Positions 1 to 11,800 of a stretch of DNA of 64,000 nt are shown here, in pieces. The stretch is taken from assembly GCA_029962745.1 (NCBI GenBank), contig CM057156.1:2146559-2210558 (forward strand), in the 5' to 3' direction. The DNA is from Echinometra lucunter (Eukaryota > Echinodermata > Echinoidea > Camarodonta > Echinometridae). The stretch's first letter is position 1. Every line of letters begins with the position of its first letter. The translations under genes were made by a program, and so were the position numbers. The notes below the pieces were generated by a model. The model worked only from the letters and a program-made list of their open reading frames with translations, did not search any database and had not been told where the DNA came from.

Positions 1-118
1 AAAAAAAAAAGGGGGGGGGGGCAACCATATTATGTACCCACCCTTAACAGTTTTTTTGGGGACATGTCTACCTGACACTACCTGACACCCCCCCCCCCCA
101 ATTAGGCATCATATATCA

Positions 119-150
<32 letters not shown>
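1..150. repeat. Homopolymer runs and (AG)n microsatellite
   Basis: Ten A followed by eleven G open the window, a C run lies near 87-99, and (AG)15 fills 121-150. No coding signal. Confidence 0.9.
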
Positions 151-152
<2 letters not shown>

Positions 153-1123
153 ACATCGGCTGTCCTTCAAAGGATATATACCAACTTCAAACAAATAAGT
201 GCCCACCTTTATTTGTGTTTGCTTCTGTAAAATTACAGCCCGTGAGTGAATGAAAAGCAAAGAACGCGTATTTCATTTGAAACAAGCAAGCCTTTTGCAA
301 ATTTAAACGCAGCAGTCTCATGGAAGACACGCGGATATCATTTGAAATGAGGATGAACCGAGAAAACCCTCAAGGTTTGATTCCATTGCAAACCAAAATA
401 ACTTCACACTAAATGACTTCGTCTATCCAAGAGAAGGCAAACAAAGTAAAAGAGAATCAAACTCCTTATGAGAACTTGGAAGTTTTCGGTTATATTGAAA
501 CCGTTTCCTGCTGTATCAGTATATAGCATGCGCTTAAATATTTCCCACAGAAACCAGGGATTTGACTCTCTTCGGGACATCCCTGTAGACCGCAGCACAT
601 GCACCAGACCGACAACATATAGGCTAGTTTTAGTAAAACAATTTATGTAGAAGACTGCTTATCTTCTTGTTCAAGCCCAAGTTGACTCCTTACAATATAC
701 TTTTTTGGCTTTCAAGAAAAACAAAATGATGCATTAAATTGTATTATTGTACATGTACTTGTAAAACAACAGTAATTTCTTTTTCTAGACTGAATAAGAC
801 ATTACCCGTCTTTCACAAATACAAAATATAAAACACATTGTAATGCGGACGTTATATTTATGTTATCGTGGTTATGAACGGGAAAAGAGTAGTTTATTTT
901 GAAATGGTATATGCTGAAGCATTTATTTGATTGGTGTATAATACTGATTTGAAACGTAAACGTGAAAAATGCCAGCACCGGGCTTCTGAAACACAATTTG
1001 TCCGCGAGCACCGGATCTCAGTCCACTTCGGTCTCACGGGCCGTCGGTCTCGTGAGCTGTACTTGTCTGTCTTTCGAATTATGGCCTCCCTGGTCACAAA
1101 TTTTTCCTTCTTAATTTATTTCT
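151..1123. other. Non-coding stretch, nothing recognised
   Basis: AT-rich sequence with only short overlapping frames of 60-73 codons on both strands. I see no splice-supported exon, RNA gene or repeat. Confidence 0.5.
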
Positions 1124-1271
1124 GGGCCCTGTTTCATAAAACTTGTTATTAGTGACAAATGCCACATTTCTATGACAAATTTGCTCTCAGCCAATCAGAT
1201 ACAAGGATTTCAGTAGCTTATAACATTACTGCAACTTGTTACTGATAACAGGTTTTTATGAAACGGGGCCC
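1124..1271. mobile_element. Short palindromic MITE, family A copy 1
   Basis: The ends are imperfect inverted repeats that start GGGCCC and continue with GTTTCATAAAA and CTTGTTAT/CTGTTATC. The middle holds a CAATCAGATACAAGGATTTC block. The reverse complement of the same block is in the element at 9058-9199, so both belong to one dispersed family. No coding capacity; a non-autonomous DNA transposon is inferred. Confidence 0.65.
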
Positions 1272-2105
1272 TGGTCGGCATGAATATTTTCTGATGGATT
1301 CAGGTCATTAATAATTAAATCATCGATTAATATCAGTATCGATTTTCGAAAGCTAAAAAAGATTGTTTTTACATGCAAATTGGCAATTTTTGAACATTTC
1401 TACATATTTTCTGTCAATTTATATTCATTTCAGATACATGATTGTCATCATAAAAATGTAGTGATAAAAGAAAAATACTGGTGTTGCCAATTTGAAAAAG
1501 ATAACCTGATCAAATTAGGCTTTAAACAATTTCTGTCGTGAATGGTTAAAGCAGAAATTCTGACCATGCACTGTAAATGGGGTCAACCTGTTAAAACGGC
1601 TACTGGGTGGTTGTCCACCCCCACAGAGACCGACAGCCCTCCAGACCAACCCACAGCTCAGAAGACTCAATTAGTCAGTCCTCGGTTGTTGGTCTCAAGG
1701 GCTGTCACTCTCATGGGCTGTTGCCATGAAAAGCACTGTGGGGAAGTAAATGAAAGAATTTTAAAGAACCAAGTTTTAAAGATAAGAGAAATCCAAAAAT
1801 CTTACATTTTGTTTTCATCCTTGAGAATGATCACACCTGATAATGAAAATAGCTATTAAATGTGAAAATATCAAGGATAAATTCACAATTTATTATCAAG
1901 GAATTTCACATTTAATGACCAGATGGGATCATCAAAACCATCACAAATTTTCAAAATATCAAGGTAATACAAATAATTAGTGATGCATGTTACATGCACA
2001 AGTTCCTTTAATGGACGGAATATTACATCTGTGAGTGTGACATTGTTGTAATTTACATGAAAGGGTGAATGAATACAGAGTAAAAAATGTAAATTTGATG
2101 AATTA
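1272..2105. other. Non-coding stretch
   Basis: No gene seen. A 105-codon frame at 1542-1859 has no splice or composition support. Around 1615-1725 there are loosely mirrored motifs of the GGTCTC...GGGCTGTC kind, probably the remnant of a small foldback. Confidence 0.4.
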
Positions 2106-2456
2106 ATACTGCTTTCACACCTAGGTACGGTCGCTGGGTACGGTCGCTGCGACCGTACCCAGCGACCGATCGGACGTGCTTTCACACCTCCGTCAAAATT
2201 TGGTCAGGCCCAGAGCGATCAGTCGCTGTATAGCTGATCTAGGCGGAAGCGGAAGTAGAGATAGTGCGTAGGCATGTATAGGGAGTCATTGCATTTTGAT
2301 TGGTTGCTGAGTACGATGTGCTTTCACATCTAGCTTGCATCGGTCGCGATCGGTCGCTGAGTACGATGAAATGCTTTCACACTATGATTTCATCGGGCGC
2401 TGGGTACGGTCGCAGCGACCGTACCCAGCGACCGTACCTAGGTGTGAAAGCAGTAT
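2106..2456. mobile_element. Foldback MITE with ~53-bp near-perfect terminal inverted repeats
   Basis: The left end, ATACTGCTTTCACACCTAGG, and about 33 further bases reappear as an exact reverse complement at the right end. Each arm contains GGTACGGTCGC and its own complement, so the arms also fold on themselves. A TA dinucleotide flanks CTGCTTTCAC on each side, suggesting a TA target duplication. Inside, CTTTCACA and CGGTCGC words recur. No ORF of note. Family unknown to me. Confidence 0.8.
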
Positions 2457-4335
2457 AAGACATGGCTTCACAATAACAGACAAAAACATTGCCTCTGAAC
2501 TAAATAGTTATATCAAATATGTGAGAATGGACATGATCAAATAAGCTGTAACTGATAACACTTTAAATACCAAAGTTTTGATAATTAATCATTAACACAC
2601 TTGGCATCTCTCATGAACAGGTAGGAATGAAGTGAAAATATCCTAATGTAGGATATCAACATATGAAATTCAAAGTAATGCAATAAACAGAGAGTGAGCA
2701 CAACTGTTTCTAGAAATGACAAAATATTGAAAACACATTTTAGTATCATCTGTGAAATAAATATTGAGAAATGGCACAGTGCTATACAATAAAGATAATA
2801 ACACTGCCACTGTAATTACTAAATCTGAAAGTTTACAAAACTTACAAAATTAATCTGTCTTTCAAAAGGCGTACACATTTTAGACATTATTAAAATATGC
2901 TTTAATAACATATTTCAGATGTATACAATTCTAGAACTAATGTGAATTTGTTTTCGATAGGCCAGTGTTAATTTTTCATCTAAGTTTTTATAAATATATT
3001 CAAATGAATGAATGAACCAACTCTCAACATACTAAATCCATGTCATTTTAAGCCAAATCCTTTATCAAAACAGAGGTTCGAAAAGGACTCTTTTTCCAGT
3101 AAGAGGACTGTCTCACTGGCAAAAATTAAACTGTTTGGCAGGAATATCAATTATTTTGTAGTGCAGCTACATATAGAGGTTTTGTTTGGTTAAAGAAGTG
3201 AATTGAAACTGTACAGTAGGAATGACTTTTGAAGCCTAACAGACTAAAGGCTTGTTCAGATATGACACAACAACACTCTGTGTTTTTTTGTGTGTGGTAA
3301 GTGAATAGGATATAAGGCAGCAAAAAAAAAAAAAAAAAAAAAAAAAGGCAAGAGGCATAATTTTTGCCTCCCAGTGGAAAAAAGCTGTGGACCAATCAAA
3401 TTCTTTAAAGAATTAGCACAAAATATGATGTCATGAGTTTTGACAAAAATTTCTTTTGAGTTTTGACGAGTGAATGTGCGTTCATTAACATAAGTGGTGT
3501 GGTTTGCCTTGCTATACCTGAATACTAAAAAAACCCACAGAGATTTGTTGTGTTATATCTGAACAAGCCTTAAGGGTGTATAGAGGCTCATAGAGGATAA
3601 GCAGCTAAATTCAACTTGATGTTTTGCCTACCAAAAGATGAATTCACTACTCCTTCATCTGCCTGAAACTTTTGCCTAACTATATACAACCAAACTGCAG
3701 GTTCCAACACGCAAAAGCTCTGAAGGCAAATAATGACTAACTCTAGAGAACTGCATTAAATTATTGAGGGATTCATAAACATGTGCACTGCATTGTTTTT
3801 TCCATAATGTGAAAAATGCCTTCATATATATCTTTTAAAGTGATTACAAAATGGTACAAAAATTTTTGATATATGATCAAGAATAGAAATCTAAGAACAA
3901 TAACATTAAAACTTTGATGATTTTCAATCGAAATCAATGCATTTTGGCTAATTTTCTCATAAAAAGTCAAGAGTTGACCAAAAAATTTGAGTATGAGGTA
4001 TAACATAAAAGTGGGTACCCAGCTTCGCGCATTGCAGTTGTGCTGCGCGCTAGACTGTACAAAAAGTATTATACCTTGCGAGCATTTTGCTAGAATTGCG
4101 CGACAAGGTACACTTTGACGTCATTTTGACATCAAAGTGGGTACCCAGTTGAAACTGGGTCACAGCTGAGGGGTCACCCGCAGTATGGCGACCAGTCTGC
4201 TGCCCTCTTGCGTTGTGGAATTGGTCTATAATGGCTGGTGCATGTGGGTGTGCTCATGTCTGTTAATGGCAAGGCAGATATAGAGTGTAACTTCTACAAA
4301 GAACTAGATGAATCTTCGACCACGCATGGTCGAAC
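2457..4335. other. Non-coding stretch with poly-A run and small direct repeat
   Basis: No gene seen. A run of about 25 A lies at 3322-3346. The word AAAGTGGGTACCCAG occurs at about 4008 and again at 4134. Frames of 60-82 codons here look like noise. Confidence 0.45.
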
Positions 4336-4904
4336 TTTATGCCTCCACCATTACCAAATCAGAAATAAATGGCACTTCATGTTGATTTATTTTCATTTAT
4401 ACAATGACATGTTTGACCTTGACCTTTGACCTTGTGACCCTCAAATCTAATCAGATCACTGTCTCTCCCATATGCATACATGTGCTAAGTTTGAGGTTGA
4501 TCAGTCAAATGGTTGAGTTATTGAGAAAACGAACCATTTCTATGTACATAATGACCTCTATGACCTTTGACCTTTGACCTTGTGACCCCCAAATCTAATC
4601 AGATCATTGTCCCTTCCATGTGCATACATGAGCCAAGTTTGAAGCCAATCTGTCAAATGGTTCTTAAGTTATCGCGAGAACGAGCCATTTTTATGTGTAT
4701 TATTACCTCTATGACCTTGACCTTGGACCTTGAGACTCCAAAATCTAATCAGATCATTTGCCTTCCCCTGTGCATACACGAGCCAAGTTTGAAGTTGATC
4801 CGTCAAACGGTTCTTAACTTATCGCGAGAACGAAAACGGGACGGACGGACGACCCAAAAACATAATGCCTCTGGCAACCACCTACGGTGGGCGGAGGCAT
4901 AAAA
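4336..4904. repeat. Dispersed repeat with three TGACCTTTGACC units and inverted ends
   Basis: Three diverged units of roughly 125 bp start near 4411, 4556 and 4700. Each carries TGACCTTGACCTTTGACC-type text, an AAATCTAATCAGATCA block and a TCGCGAGAACGA block. TTATGCCTCC near the left and GGAGGCATAA at the right form short terminal inverted repeats. A 111-codon plus-strand frame at 4567-4902 only reads through the repeat and is not called as a gene. Confidence 0.7.
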
Positions 4905-5081
4905 ACCTTGTTATCATCAGCGCTCAAATGTGGCCTGGACCTTTTCTCATAGTTAAAACAGTACTGACAAAACGTCAAAATTACACAGTACTGAATAAAA
5001 CATTCACTTTTTCTACAAAAATTATTACATCATTTGCTCCAGCTAACAGGTGTGATGACTTACAAGAGGAAGCAATGGCCG

Positions 5082-5678
5082 GAATTCACAGAAGAGGTTT
5101 GAACCTTGGAGTGGTTCAAACCTCCCTTAGTGTACTAAAATAAGCATACATTGGCGCATATTGGCCATGCGCAGGCTTAAAGAAAACAGGTGATTGGACA
5201 GGATTCTGTGCGCACGTCATATACATATAATACATTTACTAGACTAAAAGCAGCAGGCGTGGATATCATTACGCGAATGGCATTAGGCCCCGCCTCTTTT
5301 GGACCATTTGAAGGCGACCTAAGCACCCATTGTCGTTGCATCATTCGTATCTATTGTGCGTATCAATTTTATTGTGACACTTTGATTTAATGCACATTTG
5401 TTGCGCATTTGTTGCGCATTTATTGTGCATTTATTGTGCATGTTTTTAGCTGATGGGCGTGATGTTTTAAAACATGCACAAATGCATGTCACTCATCGGA
5501 ATCATCTTACAAAATGAATTATTCATTTTTGATCATGAATACTGATGGGTGCTTAGGTCGGCCTTCTAATGGATCTGGACAAAATGGCGGAGCTTTAGGG
5601 GCCTGGCGCACGTACGCGTAAAAAACCCTGCAGGGGACTTAACCACCCCATGGTTTAAACCTCTTTTGTAAGTTTCAG
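5082..5678. mobile_element. Long foldback element (~600 bp)
   Basis: AGAAGAGGTTTGAACC near 5090 mirrors GGTTTAAACCTCTTTTGT near 5651. Further in, GGCGACCTAAGCACCCAT near 5312 mirrors ATGGGTGCTTAGGTCGGCC near 5545, so the arms are roughly 250 bp around a loop. The loop holds repeats of TTGCGCATTTGT type. No coding capacity. Confidence 0.65.
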
Positions 5679-5849
5679 CCAATCTGTTGTATTCTAGGAA
5701 TGATGTTCATGTTGTTATCATGGTCAGAATATGAAAGTTTGGTACAATATTTCACTCACTGCAGCATTTTTTTTTTTAAAGATTAAGAGAAATCTTAAAA
5801 AGTTATAGGTACTCAGTTTTTTTCAAATTTTGACTTCCATAACCAGTCA

Positions 5850-5855
5850 TTTATT
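5850..5855 (-). promoter_or_regulatory. AATAAA hexamer overlapping the stop codon of the coiled-coil gene
   Basis: On the minus strand the gene ends ACC TAA TAA ATG. The two tandem stops create a perfect AATAAA that begins inside the first stop. Whether it is used is unknown; if so the 3'UTR would be very short. Confidence 0.35.
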
Positions 5856-8800
5856 AGGTGGTGCCATCAGATAAAAGGCTTCGTATTTTTTCTTCTGGGA
5901 TCCCAAATCCATGATTAGACTTAGCATTCTTCTGTTTAACTGAATCAACAGGACTCTCATCACTCATAAGTTCCTGCAACAGATCATCCAAATCTTGGTC
6001 AGATGCTTTCACTGATCTACTGGACACGTCATGATCCAATTCATTACCAACCCCTGAGTCCCGCTCATAGAGGTTGGTGTCAGGCCTAAGAGGCGGCTTG
6101 GGAGAACTAAAGCCACTATGGTCTATTGTTTCAAGCGAAGAGGCACGCTGTTGTGCTGCCTTCAACCTCCGCCGGTGCCGACTGGTTCCGGCACTAGAGG
6201 GGGCACTCTTTGATCCTTCCTCGGTGCTTTCATGGAAAGCTGAATCCTGACTTCCTGCAGAGCTAATTCTAGTCTGACCCCTTGTCAATGTTTCTGCATT
6301 GTTCAGATCTTCCTTCTGGCCATTCCCATGTGGTTCAAAAGTATTTCTAGACAATTCACCAGAAAAAACATCTTTTTGCTTTCCTCTAGAGGAACTTCTT
6401 TTCCTTCTCCCACTACCTTCCTCAGATTCTGCACTACCAGATCTTTCTGAAGATCTCCTACCCTGAGAATCCTCAGTGTTTGTCCTTTCATTCTGATTGC
6501 CACTTTTTCTTCTCTCTCTAGATGAGCTTTGTCTTTGTTTGCCAGCTCTTGCTGATGAAGTCCTTTCTGTATCCTTAGGAGTCACAACATCTTCACATCC
6601 TCCTGAAATATCTGGGATTTGCTTCCCTATGACCTCTTCATGATCATCCGTGATGTCTCTTACATCATTTCTTACCCTCTCTGATGTCTCTCCCGATCTC
6701 ACGCTCCTTTCACTGACTTTCCTGCGATGTTGGCTAGACTCTGTCCGACCATCTCTAGCAGATCGTGACTACTTCTTCCACTCAAGGGTCTGTTTGCAGC
6801 TCCACTAGGCGGCCTGCTTCCTATCTCACTCGGAGCTCGACTAGATGGTCTCTCCTCATTCAGCTGGTAGGTGAGTTCCCTGATGGTACTGTCCCTCCGC
6901 TCAAGCTGCTCTTGGAGTTGGATGATCTTATCCTCCTGGGCAGACACCTGGTTGGAGAGTTCTAGGATCACCATCATCCTAGAATCTTCTCCACCCATCT
7001 GGTCTGCTGATGGTTTCATCTCGCTAGATCTACTGTTGGCTAGATCCAGACGTTCTGTTTGAAAGAGGGAAGAAGAAGAGGCATTAAGACACAGTATTCT
7101 TAAGTGCACCAATCACTTAAAGACATTTGGCTCTGATATGTTAGAGGTTCCATATTAATGTACTATATGCCCAAATACATGCACTTCAAATATTACTTAG
7201 AACTATAACAAGATACTGCAAGTCTAAACATGCTCCCAATTCACAAAAGAGCAACTAGAAAGAAGACTAGTCGGCATAAGCACATTCTTACCCATGGGAA
7301 ATTAGGGACATTACGGAATCTGACATTTGATTCCGTGCACTGTGGTCTTCTATCTTTCCTCTATTTTCTTCAAACTCCTCCACTGTTAATCCATGGAACA
7401 CAAAGGTGAAGTTTTTCTATTTTTCATTTTGTATTTTACTTTTTTATGGATTTTTTATTTATTTACTTTATATTTATTCATTTATTTATTCATTTATTCA
7501 TTTTTTTTTTTTTTTAATTTTCAAAATTATTTTTGGTGGGGGGCATATGTCAAAAGTGCTAGCTGTAAACAGATTTCTTTTGTCAGGCGACTGGTACGCT
7601 TTGAGAATGATGCAATAAAACACACTATAGGAATGAAACATTTTTTTTTCATGCTTTGATAATTACTTCACTTTTCTAAATATAATATGCAATGAAAATT
7701 GCATGTAATATAATACATACAGGTACATATATTGCATGTAATAAACAAACAACATAAACTATCAAAACATCTCTTTGCTCAAGTGGGGATGGAATACTGC
7801 ACATTTCACAATAATTACAAGGATTTAATTCACTGATTCTTTCATTTATTTATTTGTTTTTATATCATCTAATCAACCATTAACATCTGACAGATGAATA
7901 CAGAATGAATGTCTTCCTGGCTTCAAGATCAACTTGTGACAAATCCTCTAAGACCATCAGGCTATGAAACAGAGAAATGAGATAAAAGTTCTACAGAATC
8001 CGAAAGTGTCCAACCTCCCTCTGTAAATTAATAACTTTGATTCCAAAGGAAAAGATAGATTAACCTAATAACTTTGATTTTTAAAGGGAAAAGGAGATGA
8101 AATAGGATGAAACTAGAAAGAATGGTTCTGTCTCCTCACCTGTAAGTTTAAGGTTCTCTTCCTCCAATTGTTTGATCTGGTCTTTGAGGCTGTAGAGTTT
8201 GAGAGAAGCCTCCTGTTTAGCCTCTGTTACCTCTGTATTTGCTGCCTTCAACTTCTTACGAAACTTAGAGCGCTATGGATGAAAAACATGATGTGAATGG
8301 TAACTCCTGTAAATTGATAAAATTTATGCTTATTTCTTGAAATATGGTGTGCCAAGTAACTGCTATACATTTCCAAAGAGATTTTAAATTAAAACAAGAA
8401 TTATTGTAAGTCCATTGCACATGATATCAGAATTCATTTATAATTCACAATGAATTTATTCAATGACAACACAAATATACTTACTGAAAATCATGTAGCA
8501 ACAATTTTACCTTTAATTCCTCACCTCAATATTGCAACGTGTTACCACCCAAAATTGAAAAAGATTAAGAGACACCATTTCCTAATTACTTTCTCAACCC
8601 AATTTACAATTTTGAGAGCTATAAACAGTACATGCATGTGTAACAATGAGACAATGACAATCACACATCTGAACCACAGGGTATTTCAGACACGACTGGA
8701 TTTGCAATGATGCTACATCCCCATCTCGGATTTATAATTGCAGTATATGTTGTCCTTATGGCCCTTCAAAGTATCATCTGACTAATCTTTTGAGCAAATC

Positions 8801-11800
8801 TTGAGCAAAGCTGTATTACATGCAGGGTTGTAATAGAAAAGTTAAACTTTTGATCTCAGCACAAAAACGTTTACCCAGTACCTCAAAAATTTTCACCTGT
8901 CAGCTACAGTCTTCCTCAGGATGTGACCAGATTTGATCTTTTTGATAAAATGTTCTACAACTGGGTCATATCAGACAGGCTCTCTCCAAGTGCGGCTACA
9001 CTGATTGGGCTTTCAACAAGGTCAAAGTCCCAAACAAGAAAAGGCCTCTGGTAAGAACAGGGGAGCGTTTCATGGAAAGTCCTGTCATTGATTTTCAATG
9101 ACAACTGTTATAAGGTGCTGAAATCCTTGCATCTGATGGCTGAGAACAAAATTTGTCAGTGAAAATTAACTGACAAGACTCTTCTGAAACGCTCCCCTGA
9201 ACTACAATGTCCAAGGGACAGATCATACTATCCTAGATGTCAGAGAAATTTCTGAAGCACTTCATCGGAATTTCTGCAAGTCTGGCATAAGGGTATGTAT
9301 GATATGGACCTACTAAGACACTCAGATAGTTCTTGGTGACACCAAAGGAGAAGAGACATTACTGGTCATTATTATATGATTCCCTGTCAAGACCAATTAA
9401 AGGGGATAGCAAGTGAGAAATCATGGGGAAAGGCAGGGTGATCTCGGATGAGAGAGGGGGAATGCAGACGGTCGCTCGAGTTTCAAGAAAAGGGATAATC
9501 CATTCTAAACAACTGTGATTTATTGCTGTACGTGTTTCAAATTTCGCGCAGTGAAAAAGCTAATAAACAGCTAGTCATATGGAAAGACAATTACATGGCT
9601 AGCTCCCTGGGAGAGCCTAAGGGGTGTTACATAATCTGCGGCGACGACGTGTCGGGGAAAGGCAATGGAGTTTAATGGCTAGACTAACAAACCAGAAGTA
9701 AACTATATTTTGTATTTTGAAATGTTGGAGCATTATACAAGACGTTTCTTTGAGTGAACACGATGAGACCCGTTAAGAGTCTAAACACTTAGAGTTGTAG
9801 AGAAATGTGAGAACCCGAAGTGTATGACTAGGTTGAGTTCAGCAAACTTCATGCTGTCCCAACTTTTATCGCATTAGTCCGACGGCTTGCATAACGGATG
9901 GATTAAAGTGTACAAGTAAACAAGCCTTTTGCAAATTCGTTTTCCCATGATTTCCAATTTGCTGGAATCTTTAACAAACAGTTTGGGCCAAGAATCACGT
10001 GTAGGAGAAATGGAATGCTCCTTGAGGACAAAATTCTAGACCAGCGACGCCCAGCTTTACTAGCTTTGAGTGATGTCAACACATTGAGTGACAGTCCTTT
10101 AATCTTCTTCTTCCAAAGTGTCCCAACATGCCGAAGTCCCCTGGTCATGATGAGGACATAAACAAAGTACATGTGTTGGATAGGGAACCATGATACTTCA
10201 AAAAAGGGAGTGAAGGAAGTTATCTACATCTGGGCCTTCCAACTTTCTCTCAAGACTGACAGAGGCACTACAAACTTCCATAAGTTTTCCATCCTGTTAA
10301 AGAATACTACATGAGAAAGGGTCAAACCAGGTTGCATCACTAGCTAAGGCTGTATTTCTGTATCAAGATCAAAAGTTTAACTCTTCCAACATCGTATCAC
10401 CACTACAAATGAGCTTTCATGCTTGTATAAGGGTTACTTACCATGCTAGCCATCTGTTCCTCCAATAACTTTACATGCATCTCCAACTTTTCAACTTGCT
10501 ACAAAAAGAAAAGAAAACAGAGGGTTGAACCCATCGGATCCAGGAAGCAGATATTCCCTATATTACTCCTGTCAAAACAAGTGAACTCAGTAATTAGTGG
10601 GTTAAGTCAAACTGCAGATTCCATGAAAACACAAGTACGAGACATCCTCAGTTTTTTTTTTTTTTTTTTTTTTTTTTGTGGGGGGAGGATCAACATATAA
10701 GCCCCCCCCCCCTTTTTTTTTTTTTTTTTTTTTACTGATGATGGTACAAAGAACAAATAAAAGGCATCCCTCCTAAATATAAAAGTTTTCTGGTGTCCAT
10801 AGTTATTATCAATGTCAAGTGAAAGCTTTCACTTGTATTCAATGATGTGGTAGCCTTTATGAAAGAGGGTGCACACTGCTTGTATCAGGAAAGTAACTTA
10901 TAAGAGTACTAGTGTTAATCAAATTATGAGCTGCTTTGTCAGTTTTTGATAAACATCATGACCAGTAAATTTATAAATATTGTTTATCATATTCTATATT
11001 TTTAATGAAGGTTTGTGATGTATGACTCATAATATCTTGGGCCTGCCTCACATTCAAATCAACTCTCTTGTTTTGTTCTACATCACATACCTGATGGCTA
11101 TGGGTCAACTCCTCCTCCAGTTGTCTGTTGACCTCTGGCCCTGAGTTTGCTTGAAGGGACTCTAACTGCTGCTGAAGGTCACTAATGGTGTCGGACAGTT
11201 CAAAGTTGACTCCCTCGACTTCTGCAAGCTGTGACAAAAACAGATCAGAACACACATATAGCAGGGTTCCACACTAACCGTTTTTGTTCGCTTTCTGGAC
11301 TGGAATTCCTGGCTGTAATGAGTTGTGTTAGAATTGTTCAATTTGGAGGGTCTGGACCTAAATTCTGAGGGTCAAATTCTGTAGGTCAAATTTAGAACAG
11401 GCAGCCAAGAACAGTTTGCAGTAACAGGCATCCAGTGGTTAGACAGCTGCTTCAGGAACATTTCCCCCAACTTTATTTTCTCAGAATACTGAAGTAGGGT
11501 TTGGGTTGCAATTTGGTTACAGCTTAGGTTTAGAGTACAGGTCTGTTCACATATGCCATGGTAAAGTTTCTTTCTTACCATACTGAAGTACAATTGCGCT
11601 TCACAATGTAACATCCAGATATGTGAGTAAACCTATAACGATTGTTGAAGGCAGCACCTCTTTCACCTGATATTTATTTAGTGCACAAATAAAATGCCAG
11701 TTTGTTGCAGCATTAAGCCTGCTGGACACTATACGATTCATCTGCAATTTCCATTTTTGAAAAAAAATTGTTAAAACATTTGATATGAACATTGAAACAC

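Noticed and set aside
4567..4902. 111-codon plus-strand frame
   Set aside because: It only translates the TGACCTT repeat units; its internal repetition follows the DNA repeat.
9903..10172. 89-codon minus frame in intron 5 of the coiled-coil gene as an extra exon
   Set aside because: No coiled-coil character and no acceptor/donor pair in phase.
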